Assembly (NCBI RefSeq): GCF_001646865.1
Contig: NZ_LRRB01000001.1
Location: 1 to 64,000, forward strand
Origin: Aldersonia kunmingensis
GTDB taxonomy: Bacteria > Actinomycetota > Actinomycetes > Mycobacteriales > Mycobacteriaceae
Direction: 5' to 3'
Length of the DNA stretch: 64,000 nucleotides
Under the pieces are notes generated by a model. That model worked only from the letters and a program-made list of their open reading frames with translations. It was not told the origin of the DNA and made no database searches. Within the stretch, counting starts at the first letter, position 1. Every line of letters starts with the position of its first letter. Shown in pieces: positions 9,212 through 19,522 of this stretch. The translations under genes and the position numbers were made by a program.

Positions 9212-9327
9212 GGGATGTCACTCTACGGCGACCGTGTGGTGACGGGTCGGTTCCGATTCGACCGCTTCCCATTTCGACGTGGTGTTGGTGGGGTTACTGT
9301 GCAACCAGTTTCGACTGGGAGTCTCCT

Positions 9328-10344
9328 ATGCGCGGTCTCGTAACGGTGGTCCTCGCCCTCCTTCTGCTGCTCACTGCGCCGCAGGCCGTGGCCCAGCCCG
9401 GTAGCGCGGGGCTGGGCAGTGGCGGCAGCTCCGGGTCATTGGGGGGCCCGCCCCCGCCAAGCAACGGGCCCACCGAACTGCTCAGCCGAACCCCGCTTTC
9501 CCCGACCCGTACCGCCCTGTGGATCCGGTCCGGCGCGATGCAACGCGATATCGCGGTACAGGTCTTGCACCCGACCAGTGGCGCCGCGCGGCCGAGCTTC
9601 TACCTGCTCGACGGGCTCGATCCCGGCGTTGGGCAAAGCACGTGGACCAATGCGACGGACGCGGAGCGGTTCTTCGCAGGCAAGAACGTGAACGTGGTGC
9701 TCCCGATCGGGGGTATCGCCGGGTATTACACGGACTGGACGTGGCCTGATCCGGTGCTCGGCAACTACAAGTGGGAAACGTTCCTCACCCGCGAGCTACC
9801 GCCGATCATCAACCGCGAGTTCCGAGGCAACGGCGTGAACGCCATCGGCGGGCTGTCGATGGGTGGCCATGCCGCATTCGCACTCGCCACCCGCAATCCG
9901 TGGTTGTACCGAGCGGTGGCGGGGTACAGCGCATGCCCGGACAACTTCTTCGCGCAATTCCCGATGTTGGCGTCGATCGCGTTCCGCGGCGCGAACCCGG
10001 GGAACATGTGGGGCCTGCCCGGCGATCCGCAGTGGGCAGCGCACGATCCGGCGGCCAATGTCGGCGCATTGCGCGGCAAGGCGATCTACCTGTGGACCGG
10101 CAACGGTGTTCCCGGCCCGCACGAGTTCGAGCTGAAACCGCAACTGCCCGAGGCGATCTTCCTCGGAGGCCCGATCGAGGCCTACGTTTTGTCCTGTGTC
10201 GCGGCCTTCGCACAGCGCCTTGGCTTTGCGCGTATCCCAGCGCGGGTGGTGTACCGCCCAACAGGCACGCACTCCTGGCCGTATTGGCAGGATGCCTTGC
10301 ACGACTCGTGGGGAACTATCGGACCCGCCATCGGCGCGCGCTAG
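9328..10344 (+). CDS. Secreted alpha/beta-hydrolase esterase, antigen-85/mycolyltransferase-like
   Basis: This 338-residue exported protein has a signal peptide (MRGLVTVVLALLLLLTAPQ, cleavage after AVAQ probable) and a Gly/Ser/Pro linker. The antigen-85 type fold follows, with the nucleophile elbow GLSMGG (Ser about residue 177) and a C-terminal catalytic His in TGTHSWPYW. The family transfers mycolates between trehalose esters and the cell wall. That fits the trehalose importer in the same window, since recycling of the released trehalose is its known mycobacterial role. It could instead be a general esterase. The ribosome site GGGAG precedes ATG 9328. Confidence 0.8.
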   Translation: MRGLVTVVLALLLLLTAPQAVAQPGSAGLGSGGSSGSLGGPPPPSNGPTELLSRTPLSPTRTALWIRSGAMQRDIAVQVLHPTSGAARPSFYLLDGLDPGVGQSTWTNATDAERFFAGKNVNVVLPIGGIAGYYTDWTWPDPVLGNYKWETFLTRELPPIINREFRGNGVNAIGGLSMGGHAAFALATRNPWLYRAVAGYSACPDNFFAQFPMLASIAFRGANPGNMWGLPGDPQWAAHDPAANVGALRGKAIYLWTGNGVPGPHEFELKPQLPEAIFLGGPIEAYVLSCVAAFAQRLGFARIPARVVYRPTGTHSWPYWQDALHDSWGTIGPAIGAR

Positions 10345-10401
10345 CCCGCAGGCCCGCGGGGTACATTCGCGACAAACCGATGTCCGCGACAGGGAGCCAC
10401 C

Positions 10402-12495
10402 GTGACCACCGACCTTCCGTTCGATTCCCTCTACCGCCACGGGTTCGCCCGCGTCGCGGTCGCGGTGCCGAGGGTCCGGGTCGCCGACCCCACGTACAAC
10501 GCGGAGCGCACGATTGCGCTCGCGCGCCGGGCCGCCGACGAGGGCGCGATCCTGGTTGTGTTCCCGGAGTTGGGTATCTCGTCCTACACGGCCGATGACC
10601 TGTTCCATCAGGACGCACTGCAGGACGGTGTTGACGAGGCGCTGGCGCGGATAGTCGAGGAGAGCCGCGACATCTCCGCTGTGCTGCTCGTCGGAGCGCC
10701 GATGCGTGTCGAGGGGAAGCTTTTCAACTGTGCGATCGCGGTGCACAACGGTCAGGTGCTTGGCGCGGTGCCCAAGAGTTACCTGCCGACCTATCGGGAG
10801 TACTACGAGAAGCGTCAGTTCGCCGCCGCGCGTGAGGTACTCGTCGAGTACGTCACCATCGCCGGTCAGCGCGTCCCATTCGGCAGCGAGTTGCTGTTCG
10901 CGGCGACGAACCTCCCCGGGTTCGTGATGCATATCGAAATCTGCGAGGACGGTTGGGTGCCGGTGCCGCCCAGTGGTTTCGGTGCGCTCGCCGGCGCGAC
11001 CGTGCTCGTCAACCTGTCAGCCAGCAACAGCGTTATCGGTAAGGCCGACTACCGAAGGCAACTGTGCGGCGGCCATTCGGCGCGGTTCATCGCCGCCTAC
11101 CTGTATTCGGCTGCGGGCAATGGCGAATCGACCACCGACCTCGCGTGGGACGGGCAGGCGGTGATCTGTGAAAACGGTGATCTGCTCGCCGAGGGAGACC
11201 GATTCACCGACGAGGAGCAGGTGCTGTTCACCGATCTCGATCTGCAGCGCATCGCCGCAGACCGGTTGCGCACCAACAGTTTCGCCGACAATGTGCACGA
11301 TCACCGCGAGCGGTTGTCGCGTTTCCGCCGTATCGAAATGGAACTGCCGATCCCGACCGGCCCGATGCCACTGCACCGCACGATAGAACGGTTCCCGTAT
11401 GTTCCGGCCGACCCGGCGACCAGGCACGAGCGCTGTGCCGAGGTGCACCACATTCAGGTGGCCGGCCTGGCAACTCGCCTGCAAGCCACGGGAATGCAGC
11501 ATCTGGTGATCGGCATTTCCGGCGGTCTGGACTCCACGCAGGCGCTGGTCGTCGCGGCGAAGACAATGGACCGCCTCGGGTTGCCGCGCTCGAATGTGCT
11601 GGCCTACACCATGCCCGGATTCGCGACGAGTTCGCGGACGCTCAATGACGCACGGCGGCTGATGGCCGCGCTCGGCACCACCGCCAGCGAGATCGACATC
11701 AAGCCGTCGTCGTTGCAGATGCTGCGCGACCTCGGGCATCCGGCCGCCGACGGGGAGGCCGTGTACGACATCGCCTATGAGAACGTGCAGGCCGGCGAAC
11801 GCACGTCGCACCTGTTCCGGCTCGCGAACCAGCACAACGCCCTCGTTGTCGGCACCGGCGATCTCAGCGAATTGGCTTTGGGCTGGTGCACTTTCGGCGT
11901 TGGCGACCACATGTCGCACTACAACGTCAACGGCTCGGTGCCAAAGTCGCTGATCCGCTACCTCATCCTGTGGTCGGTCGAGACCGGAGAATTCGGTGCG
12001 GAGGCGGACGCCGTACTGCGGTCGATCCTGACCACCGAGATCTCGCCCGAACTCGTGCCGAGCACCGACGGCAACGGCGACGAGCCGGCCCAGAGCTCGG
12101 AGGCCAAGGTCGGTCCCTACGAGCTGCAGGACTTCCACCTCTACTACCTGCTGCGCTTCGGTTACCGGCCGAGCCGGATCGCGTTCATGGCGCAGCACGC
12201 CTGGGGTGACGCGACCACCGGCCGCTGGCCGGAACTGACGCCGGACGACAAGCGCAATGCCTACGACCTGCCGACCATCAAGTACTGGCTCGGCGAGTTC
12301 CTGCGCCGGTTCGTGCAGACCAGTCAGTTCAAGCGGTCCACGCTGCCCAACGGGCCCAAGGTCGGTTCCGGTGGATCGCTGTCGCCGCGCGGCGACTGGC
12401 GTGCGCCCAGCGATGCCTCGGCCCGCGCGTGGCTGGACGAGTTGGACCGCAATGTTCCGGTCGAGGCAGCGGCGCCGATTGTCGCCCGGACCTAA
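10402..12495 (+). CDS. nadE: Glutamine-dependent NAD(+) synthetase
   Basis: This 697-residue two-domain enzyme converts deamido-NAD to NAD using glutamine. The N-terminal nitrilase-type glutaminase domain (about 1-300) shows the Glu in [10 protein letters not shown], the Lys in [10 protein letters not shown] and the nucleophile Cys in [10 protein letters not shown]. The C-terminal synthetase domain (from about 340) has the PP-loop motif [12 protein letters not shown] and later [16 protein letters not shown]. The length fits the actinobacterial long form. The start is GTG 10402 after AGGGAG. It is a housekeeping gene with no obvious operon partner. Confidence 0.96.
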   Translation: MTTDLPFDSLYRHGFARVAVAVPRVRVADPTYNAERTIALARRAADEGAILVVFPELGISSYTADDLFHQDALQDGVDEALARIVEESRDISAVLLVGAPMRVEGKLFNCAIAVHNGQVLGAVPKSYLPTYREYYEKRQFAAAREVLVEYVTIAGQRVPFGSELLFAATNLPGFVMHIEICEDGWVPVPPSGFGALAGATVLVNLSASNSVIGKADYRRQLCGGHSARFIAAYLYSAAGNGESTTDLAWDGQAVICENGDLLAEGDRFTDEEQVLFTDLDLQRIAADRLRTNSFADNVHDHRERLSRFRRIEMELPIPTGPMPLHRTIERFPYVPADPATRHERCAEVHHIQVAGLATRLQATGMQHLVIGISGGLDSTQALVVAAKTMDRLGLPRSNVLAYTMPGFATSSRTLNDARRLMAALGTTASEIDIKPSSLQMLRDLGHPAADGEAVYDIAYENVQAGERTSHLFRLANQHNALVVGTGDLSELALGWCTFGVGDHMSHYNVNGSVPKSLIRYLILWSVETGEFGAEADAVLRSILTTEISPELVPSTDGNGDEPAQSSEAKVGPYELQDFHLYYLLRFGYRPSRIAFMAQHAWGDATTGRWPELTPDDKRNAYDLPTIKYWLGEFLRRFVQTSQFKRSTLPNGPKVGSGGSLSPRGDWRAPSDASARAWLDELDRNVPVEAAAPIVART

Positions 12496-12636
12496 GGTCA
12501 CGGTTTCGCATCTTTCGCTGTGAACTCTGGGTCCGGGGAACCCTGTTCGGCACGATCCGGGTGTCGGCGACGCTCACCACGATCGACGGTCGTCCGGTCG
12601 AGGTCGCCAGGGTCCGAGCCGGAGTCAGGAGTGGGC

Positions 12637-13878
12637 ATGAAGCTCGACGAAATCGATCTCTACAACCCCGACACGTTCGTGCGCAGCGTGCCGCACGAGA
12701 TGTTCGCGACCCTGCGCCGAGAGGCCCCGGTCTACCGCCACCTGGACGCCTTCGGCAAACCGTTCTGGTGCGTCACGCGGCACGAGGACATCGTCAAGAT
12801 CAACCGGGACACCGAGACGTTCTCGTCCTGGCAGGGCGCGGTCTACATCGATGAGCTCGCGCCCGAGGACCTCGTCGGTCAGCAGCTGATGATGCTCAAC
12901 ATGGACCCGCCGCAGCACACCAACCTGCGCAAGATCGTCAACAAGGGCTTCACGCCGCGGCGGATCGGGGAGTTGCAGGAGATCCTCGCCCGCAGGGCTA
13001 CGACCATCGTCGACGGCGTGATCGAGCGAGGCGAGTGCGATTTCGTGGTCGACGTGGCCGCGGAACTCCCACTGCAGGCGATCGCGGAATTCATCGGGAT
13101 CCCGCAGGAGGATCGCAAGCTGATCTTCGACCTGACGAATCAGATGATTGGCAACTCGGACCCGGAGTTCCACGCCGCCGAGGGGCAGGAGCGTGAGGCA
13201 GCGGAGCAGATGTTCGCCTACAGCCAGGCGATGTTCTCCGACCGGCACCGCAATCCGCGTGACGACATCGCCACCGCGCTGATTCAGGCCGATGTCGACG
13301 GCGACAAGCTCGACGAGCTGGATTTCAACATGTTCTTCATGCTCCTCGCGGTGGCGGGCAACGAGACCACCCGCAACGCCATCTCGCATACGCAGCTGGC
13401 GCTGATGGAACATCCCGAGCAGCGCCGCAAGGTGCTCGACGACCCGTCGAAGCTCGACGGACTCATCGAGGAGGGGCTGCGCTGGGCCACGCCGGTGATG
13501 CAGTTCCGCCGTACCGCGACGGTGGATACGGTGATTCGCGACGTCGATATCGCGGCCGGGGACCGCGTGGTGATCTGGCATATGTCGGGGAATCGCGACG
13601 AGAGCGTCTTCGACGACCCCTACACCTTCGATATCGATCGGGAGCACAACGACCATTTGCACCAGCACATCGCGTTTGGCGGCGGCGGTCACCACTACTG
13701 TCTGGGCGCCAACCTCGCGCGGGCCGAGATGCGAGTGATGCTGCGGGAGATACTGACTCGCATGCCGGATATGGAACAGGTCGCCCCGGCGCAACGCCTG
13801 CGGTCCAACTTCATCAACGGCATCAAGCACATGCCGGTGAAGTTCACCCCGGCTGCGGCGCGCGACAACGCGGCCTGA
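12637..13878 (+). CDS. Cytochrome P450, CYP125/124/142-like
   Basis: This 413-residue haem monooxygenase has the I-helix oxygen-activation motif AGNETTRNAI, the K-helix ExxR in EEGLRWATPV, and the haem-binding loop AFGGGGHHYCLGANLAR containing the axial Cys. Sequence style (FNMFFMLLAVAGNETT, NDHLHQHIAFGGGGHHYC) resembles actinobacterial P450s of the CYP124/125/142 sterol and lipid omega-hydroxylase group. The subfamily is a guess. I chose ATG 12637, with AGGAG 5 bases upstream. An open frame beginning at 12520 carries an implausible N-terminal tail. No ferredoxin gene is adjacent. It is convergent with the SulP gene. Confidence 0.9.
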   Translation: MKLDEIDLYNPDTFVRSVPHEMFATLRREAPVYRHLDAFGKPFWCVTRHEDIVKINRDTETFSSWQGAVYIDELAPEDLVGQQLMMLNMDPPQHTNLRKIVNKGFTPRRIGELQEILARRATTIVDGVIERGECDFVVDVAAELPLQAIAEFIGIPQEDRKLIFDLTNQMIGNSDPEFHAAEGQEREAAEQMFAYSQAMFSDRHRNPRDDIATALIQADVDGDKLDELDFNMFFMLLAVAGNETTRNAISHTQLALMEHPEQRRKVLDDPSKLDGLIEEGLRWATPVMQFRRTATVDTVIRDVDIAAGDRVVIWHMSGNRDESVFDDPYTFDIDREHNDHLHQHIAFGGGGHHYCLGANLARAEMRVMLREILTRMPDMEQVAPAQRLRSNFINGIKHMPVKFTPAAARDNAA

Positions 13879-13887
13879 GGCGGGCGG

Positions 13888-15606
13888 TTAGCGCGCGGGA
13901 CCGAGTTCGGGCCCGTCGTCGACATCCTCGATGTCGCCGCGGAATTCGCCGGTGAGCGCGTCCACCGCGGCACCCACGGTGGGCGCGAACCGCTCGGGCC
14001 CGAATCGGTCGCCCTGCCCGTAGCGGCGCAGCTGATCCTTCACCGGGCCCTTCATCTCGGCGAGGATCAGCGTGATTCCGCGTGATTGCAGGAAATCGTC
14101 GAGTTCGATGAGTTCGTCCAGCGCGGTCGAATCGATGTCGGTAACGGGCTCGGCCGCGAGGATCACCGTGCGCACGCTGGAATCGGCCTTGGCGACCACG
14201 TTGCGGACGTAATCGTCGAAGATGCCGCCGTTGGCGAAGAACAGGGGGGCGTCGAAGCGCACGATGACGATGCCCGGAATCCGTTCGGCTTCGGGGTGCC
14301 GCGACCGGTCGTGGTAGCCGCGCACGCCGGGGCGGCGGCCCAATTCCGCACGATAGGGCCGCCACGCCTGCTTGATGAACGCGATGAAGGACAACCCGAT
14401 CGCGATCACGATGCCCTCGAGCACGCCGATGGACGCGACGCCGATGAACGCCGCGATCGACAGCCAACCTTCCATTCGGTCAACCCGCAGGAGATGCACG
14501 ACGCTCTTCACGTCGATGAGTGCGGTCGCGGCGACGATCACCACCGCCGCGAGCGTCGACGACGGCAGGTACTGGGTGACGCCCGGCGCGATCAGAACGA
14601 ACGCCACGATGAGCACCGCGCCGACCACGCCGACGAGTTGGGTTCGGCCACCGGCCTGTTCGGCAACCGGGGTGCGCGACGATGATGCGGAGATCGGGAA
14701 GCCGCCGAGCAGGCCGCCGCCGATATTCGCCGCGCCGATCGCGCCCATTTCCTGGCTGCCGTTCACCGTCTGACCGTGGCGGGCGGCGAATGTGCGTGAC
14801 AGCACGCCGGTATCGGCGAACGCGATGAGGGCGATGCCGAAGGCGGGTGCGACGAGCGACCCGACGTCGGACCACGTGACCCCGGACAGCGCCGGTGCGG
14901 GCAGTCCTTGCGGGAGCGCGCCGACCACCGGAATGTCGTCGTCCCAGCCGGTTACGGCGACGAACACAATCGCACCGACGACGGCAACCAGCACGCCGGG
15001 GATCGGGCTGCGAATGACCTTGAGCAGCACGATGACCGCCAGTGAGATGGCACCGATCGCGAACGCGCGGGTATCGGTGTCGCCGTCGATGATCCCGCGG
15101 TAGACCCCGCCGGCTTCCTCGCGCAATGAGTCGGCGTCGACCGAGAACCCGAGCAGCTTCGGCAGCTGACCGATGATCACCGTCAGCGCGATTCCGTTGA
15201 GGTAACCGATCCGGATCGGCTTGGACAGCAGGTCGGTGACGAATCCGAGGCGCAAGAGTCCGCCGATAACAAGGATCGCGCCGACCATGATGGCGAGTAC
15301 CCCGGCCAGTGCGACCGCCTCATCCGAACCCGCTACTGCCATCGGCAGAATCGCCGCCGCGATGATCGGCGCGAGTGAGGAATCTGGCCCGAGCACCAGG
15401 ATCTTCGATGGGCCGACCAATGCGTAGACCAGCAGCGGGATGACGGTCGCATACAAGCCCGTTTCGACCGGCAGGCCCGCGGCCTCGGCGTAGCCCATGC
15501 CAGCGGGAATCAGCAGCGCGGTGAGCACCACACCCGCGACGAGATCGTTGCGCAGCCAGGCCTTCTGGTACTCCCGCGCGACCTCGATTCCAGGCAGCCA
15601 GCGCAT
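13888..15606 (-). CDS. SulP family anion transporter with STAS domain
   Basis: This 572-residue integral membrane protein is probably a sulfate or other anion permease. The transmembrane region begins with the SulP signature (LIPAGMGYAEAAGLPVETGL, then YATVIPLLVYALVGPS) and has 10-14 hydrophobic segments. A cytoplasmic STAS domain follows from about residue 440 (IVIVRFDAPLFFANGG, DIDSTALDELIELDDFL). Start ATG 15606 has CAGGGGG four bases upstream. SulP proteins also carry bicarbonate or dicarboxylates, and nothing here settles the substrate. It diverges from the P-type ATPase gene. Confidence 0.9.
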   Translation of the reverse strand: MRWLPGIEVAREYQKAWLRNDLVAGVVLTALLIPAGMGYAEAAGLPVETGLYATVIPLLVYALVGPSKILVLGPDSSLAPIIAAAILPMAVAGSDEAVALAGVLAIMVGAILVIGGLLRLGFVTDLLSKPIRIGYLNGIALTVIIGQLPKLLGFSVDADSLREEAGGVYRGIIDGDTDTRAFAIGAISLAVIVLLKVIRSPIPGVLVAVVGAIVFVAVTGWDDDIPVVGALPQGLPAPALSGVTWSDVGSLVAPAFGIALIAFADTGVLSRTFAARHGQTVNGSQEMGAIGAANIGGGLLGGFPISASSSRTPVAEQAGGRTQLVGVVGAVLIVAFVLIAPGVTQYLPSSTLAAVVIVAATALIDVKSVVHLLRVDRMEGWLSIAAFIGVASIGVLEGIVIAIGLSFIAFIKQAWRPYRAELGRRPGVRGYHDRSRHPEAERIPGIVIVRFDAPLFFANGGIFDDYVRNVVAKADSSVRTVILAAEPVTDIDSTALDELIELDDFLQSRGITLILAEMKGPVKDQLRRYGQGDRFGPERFAPTVGAAVDALTGEFRGDIEDVDDGPELGPAR

Positions 15607-15766
15607 ACAACCCCCTGCAGGTCGATGGGGGCAACGCGGCGGTCGCCGGCGCCGAGTTGCGACCGCCGAATGGTACCGCCGCCGCACGACCAAGGTCGGT
15701 TTTGCGAACTCTTCGTGATGGAAGCATTCCCGGGCAGGAAGGGTCGTCCGCTGTCATGCTGAGCAC

Positions 15767-18508
15767 GTGGACGAGAAACCGCGGTGGCACGCTCTCGATA
15801 CCGAAGCCGTTTTGACGGCGCTCGCATCCGACCGCAGCCGCGGACTTGCGGGTAACGAACCGTCCGCGCGCCGGCAACGATACGGCCCGAACGAGATTGC
15901 CTCGGAGCCCGCGCCATCACGATGGGCGATCGCGGCCTTGCAATTCAAAGACCCGATGAACCTCATGCTGGTAGCGGTCACGGTTGTCAGCCTGATCATC
16001 GGCGAGGTATCGACCGCACTCGTCGTCGCCGCACTGGTCGTGGTGAACATCGTGCTCGGCACGAGGCAGGAGATGACCGCGCGAGCCAGCGTCGATGCGC
16101 TGGCGAAGATGCAGACCCCGCAGGCACGAGTGGTTCGCGACAGCACGCTGATTCAGATCGATGCGACCGAACTGGTGCCAGGCGACATCATCGAACTCGA
16201 GGCCGGCGACGTCGTCCCCGCCGACGGCCGGTTGCTGCGTTCGGCCACGCTGGAGACCCAGGAAGCCGCGTTGACCGGGGAGAGTCTCCCGATCGCAAAG
16301 GATCCCGCGACTCTGCCCGACGTCGATGTCACCCTCGGCGACCGCAGCAACATGCTGTTCCAGAACACCTCGGTCACCCGTGGTACGGCCGGCATGGTGG
16401 TTACCGAGACCGGTATGAACACCCAGATGGGCCGGATCGCCTCGATGCTGTCCGCGGTGCCACCGGGTAAGTCGCCGCTGCAGCGCGAGCTGAACTCTCT
16501 GACCAGGGTGCTCGGCATCGTTGCCTGGACCGCGGTCGCCATCATTGTGATCATCGGCCTGCTGCGCGGGCAGAGCCTGACATCGGTGTTGCTGCTCGGT
16601 ATCTCCATGGCCATCGCCGCGATTCCCACCGGCCTGCCGACGTTCGTCCAGGCGATGCTCGCCTACGGTGCGCGGTCGCTTGCGGACGCCAAAGCTGTGG
16701 TGAAGAACCTCACCGACGTCGAGACGCTCGGCGCGACCAGCGCGATCAACTCCGATAAGACCGGCACCCTCACGATGAACCAGATGACTGTGCGGTCGCT
16801 GTACTTCCGCGGCCAGTGGTTCACCGTCGAGGGGGAGGGCTACCGCAAGACGGGAACCATCTCCCACGCCGCGGGGGAGTCGACACCGGACTTCACGATG
16901 CTCGCGTACGGGCTGTGCCTCGACAGCGATGCGACCGTGTCCGACGCGCAGGACATCGTGGGTGACCCGACCGAAGCCGCGCTGGTGGTGCTGGCCGCGA
17001 AGATGGGGGTCGACGCTCCACTCACGCGCCGGACCTACCCGCGCGTCGCCGAGGTGCCGTTCGACTCCGCGTACAAATTCATGGCGACCTTCCACCACCT
17101 GCCGGTCAGCGACGAGGAGCGGTTCGTCGAACTGGTCAAGGGTGGTCCGGATGTTGTGCTGGCGCGCTGTACGCACGCGCTTCGGCCCGACGGCGAGACG
17201 ATCCCGCTCGCCGATGTGCAGGATGCGATCACGACGGCGAACCGCGAGATGTCCGAGAAGGGTTTGCGAGTACTGGCTTTCGCGGCCCGGCTACTCGATG
17301 GGCGGGAAACTGCCGTGCAGGCCGATCCGATGTCGTTCGTCGACGAGCTGGTCTTCGTCGGCATGGTCGGCATCATCGACCCGCTGCGGCCACAGGCGGT
17401 CGACGCGGTGCGAACCGCGCATCGCGCCGGCATCGACGTTCGGATGATCACCGGGGACCACGCCATCACCGCGGGCGCGATCGGCGCCGAACTCGGCCTC
17501 GGGCCAGGCGCGATCAGCGGTGCGGAATTGCAGGCGATGACCGACGAACAGGTCTCGGCGGCGCTGCCGCAACTGCACGTATTCGGCCGCGTCACACCGC
17601 AGGACAAGCTGCGCTTGGCCGACATCATGCAGCGGGACGGCTCGATCGTCGCGATGACCGGCGATGCGGTGAACGACGCCGCTGCGCTCAAGAAGGCCGA
17701 TATCGGTGTGGCCATGGGCTCCGGCAGCGAGGTCACCAAACAGGCCGGCAAGCTCATCCTCACCGACGACAACTTCGGCACGCTGATCACGGCAATCGAG
17801 TTGGGCCGCAGCATCTACGACAAGATCTTGTCCTACATCCGCTATCAGATGGCCAAGCTCTTCGCGCTGGTGCTGCTGTTCCTCGTCGCGAGCATCTTCA
17901 ACATCAACGGCGGTGTCGCGCTCACGCCGCTGATGGTGCTGTTCCAGAACTTCTTCGTCACGCTGTTCTGCGTTGCCGTCATCATGCTCGACCCACCGCC
18001 GCCGAATCTGATGGACAAGGCACCGCGAGATCCGAAGCTACCGATCGCCAACCGGAGATCGCTGGTGCAGTGGATTCTCTACGGCGTGCTGCAGTTCGCC
18101 GTCACCATCGCCGCGATGGCGACCGCGCCGGGCGAACTGAGCACGGAGGTGGCGACCGTGCCGATGACGATGGGATTCGTCGTACTCGCCTTCGCCTCGA
18201 TCCTGGCCGGCCTGGTGATGCGCCGCGACCCCGATTCCGGCCTGGAGGCACCGATTATCAAGGCGATCGGGATCCTGTCGGTTGCGGTCGTCGTCACCGT
18301 GCTCGCGGTGGAACTGCCCTTCATGCAGGAATTGCTGATGACGACCTCCCTCACCGGCGACCAGTGGCTGGCCTGCATCGGCTGGTCGGCGATCGTGCCG
18401 ATCGTCGTCGAGGCGGAGAAGTGGTTTCGCCGGCACCGCAGCCGGAAATCCATCCCAGTGGCACGGTTGTCCACCGCCGACGCGGTCGTCCCCGCGTGGG
18501 CGCGGTAA
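15767..18508 (+). CDS. P-type (P2-like) cation-transporting ATPase
   Basis: This 913-residue membrane pump has a cation-ATPase N-terminal domain, the actuator motif LTGESLPI, the phosphorylation site SDKTGTLT, and the hinge MTGDAVNDAAALKKADIG. A C-terminal block of about six membrane helices follows. The order matches P2 ATPases such as calcium pumps and mycobacterial CtpF. Two family positions are altered: the membrane motif usually IPEGLP reads IPTGLP, removing an acidic ion ligand, and the hinge GDGVND reads GDAVND. Calcium specificity should therefore not be assumed. The start GTG 15767 is supported by GGAAGGG about 30 bases upstream only, so it is somewhat uncertain. Confidence 0.9.
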   Translation: MDEKPRWHALDTEAVLTALASDRSRGLAGNEPSARRQRYGPNEIASEPAPSRWAIAALQFKDPMNLMLVAVTVVSLIIGEVSTALVVAALVVVNIVLGTRQEMTARASVDALAKMQTPQARVVRDSTLIQIDATELVPGDIIELEAGDVVPADGRLLRSATLETQEAALTGESLPIAKDPATLPDVDVTLGDRSNMLFQNTSVTRGTAGMVVTETGMNTQMGRIASMLSAVPPGKSPLQRELNSLTRVLGIVAWTAVAIIVIIGLLRGQSLTSVLLLGISMAIAAIPTGLPTFVQAMLAYGARSLADAKAVVKNLTDVETLGATSAINSDKTGTLTMNQMTVRSLYFRGQWFTVEGEGYRKTGTISHAAGESTPDFTMLAYGLCLDSDATVSDAQDIVGDPTEAALVVLAAKMGVDAPLTRRTYPRVAEVPFDSAYKFMATFHHLPVSDEERFVELVKGGPDVVLARCTHALRPDGETIPLADVQDAITTANREMSEKGLRVLAFAARLLDGRETAVQADPMSFVDELVFVGMVGIIDPLRPQAVDAVRTAHRAGIDVRMITGDHAITAGAIGAELGLGPGAISGAELQAMTDEQVSAALPQLHVFGRVTPQDKLRLADIMQRDGSIVAMTGDAVNDAAALKKADIGVAMGSGSEVTKQAGKLILTDDNFGTLITAIELGRSIYDKILSYIRYQMAKLFALVLLFLVASIFNINGGVALTPLMVLFQNFFVTLFCVAVIMLDPPPPNLMDKAPRDPKLPIANRRSLVQWILYGVLQFAVTIAAMATAPGELSTEVATVPMTMGFVVLAFASILAGLVMRRDPDSGLEAPIIKAIGILSVAVVVTVLAVELPFMQELLMTTSLTGDQWLACIGWSAIVPIVVEAEKWFRRHRSRKSIPVARLSTADAVVPAWAR

Positions 18509-18637
18509 CCCGGGAAGTGCCGATGTCCGCGCACCGGGGGCAGTAGGCTCTTCCACAGCACATGTAAGGGCGTTTACCCTGGTCAGTGTCCTGATCGGTC
18601 GGCGGTGGACCGATCCCTATCCGGATCGAGGTGCCGG

Positions 18638-19066
18638 ATGAGAATCTCGGACGTGCTACGGCACAAGGGCTCCGCGGTATGCACGGTCGCCCCCTACACC
18701 CCGATGCTCGATCTGCTCGGGTTGTTGAACGACCGCAACATCGGTGCGGTGGTTATCTGCGAAGGCGACAACGTCGTCGGCATCGTGTCCGAGCGCGACG
18801 TCGTGCACGGTCTGAAAGATCGTGGCGCCGGTCTGCTCGGTCTCGCTGCGGGCGACATCATGACGCGGGCAGTGCTGTTCTGCGATCCAGCCGACACTGT
18901 CGACAGCCTCGCCGAAACGATGACCGAGCGGCGTATCCGGCATGTCCCGGTGCTCGACAATGGCCGTCTCGCGGGGATTGTCAGCATCGGTGATGTCGTG
19001 AAGAGCAGGATCACGCAGCTCGAGAACGACCGGGAACAGCTCGAGTCGTACATCGCCCGGGGCTGA
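18638..19066 (+). CDS. CBS-domain protein
   Basis: This 142-residue protein consists of two CBS repeats. The first runs through VVICEGDNVVGIVSERDVVH, the second through RRIRHVPVLDN and LAGIVSIGDVVK. Paired CBS repeats bind adenosine nucleotides as small regulatory modules. I placed the start at ATG 18638, just after a GAGGTGCC site, because the reading frame upstream lacks conserved features. The gene may be co-transcribed with the P-type ATPase gene 130 bases upstream, but a separate promoter is equally possible. Confidence 0.85.
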   Translation: MRISDVLRHKGSAVCTVAPYTPMLDLLGLLNDRNIGAVVICEGDNVVGIVSERDVVHGLKDRGAGLLGLAAGDIMTRAVLFCDPADTVDSLAETMTERRIRHVPVLDNGRLAGIVSIGDVVKSRITQLENDREQLESYIARG

Positions 19067-19103
19067 TGCTGGCGCGAGCTCCGTTCGCGGACATACTGAT
19101 TTG

Positions 19104-19430
19104 ATGCGACCCGACTCGGACAGCCATATCGTCACCGTGTTCCGCAGCCGCCTGCGCCCAGACGCGGAGGCAAATGGGTACTTCGCGACGGCCAAGGTGA
19201 TCCTGGAGCGCGCCCAGGCCATGCCCGGATTCCTCTCCTACAAGGTCTTCACCGCCGATGACGGGGAACGCGTGTCGATCGTCGAGTTCGACTCGACGGA
19301 ACACCACAACGCCTGGCGTGACGATCCCGAGCATCGCGAGGCGCAGCAGCGTGGACGGAGGGATTTCTACACCGAATACTCCATCTCGGTGACCCGGCGT
19401 TATCACCATCGCAGTTTCCGCGCGGACTGA
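19104..19430 (+). CDS. Antibiotic biosynthesis monooxygenase (ABM)-fold small protein
   Basis: This 108-residue single-domain protein reads as an ABM ferredoxin-like fold. It has an N-terminal beta strand (HIVTVFRSRLRPDA), a central PGFLSYKVFTADDGERVSIVEF and a helix with HHNAWRDDPEHREAQQRG. The PGF(L)-S motif and the W-x-x-x-x-x-H helix are typical. Members range from quinol monooxygenases to haem-degrading enzymes, and the pocket residues do not identify one. ATG 19104 is preferred over an overlapping TTG at 19101. Confidence 0.75.
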   Translation: MRPDSDSHIVTVFRSRLRPDAEANGYFATAKVILERAQAMPGFLSYKVFTADDGERVSIVEFDSTEHHNAWRDDPEHREAQQRGRRDFYTEYSISVTRRYHHRSFRAD

Positions 19431-19522
19431 TCACTGCGGCAACGGGTTGTGTCGGTACGATCTGACAACGGCAGTTTGCAATTTGTGGCGTGAAGGACTT
19501 CTCACTTGCGGGCTGAAGGTTG

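Noticed and set aside
10796-12501. Minus-strand open frames opposite nadE
   Set aside because: They are antisense to a complete NAD synthetase with all motifs in order, so they are shadows.
15767-18508. Naming the P-type ATPase as a calcium pump
   Set aside because: The ion-binding Glu of the usual IPEGLP motif is Thr, so specificity cannot be asserted.
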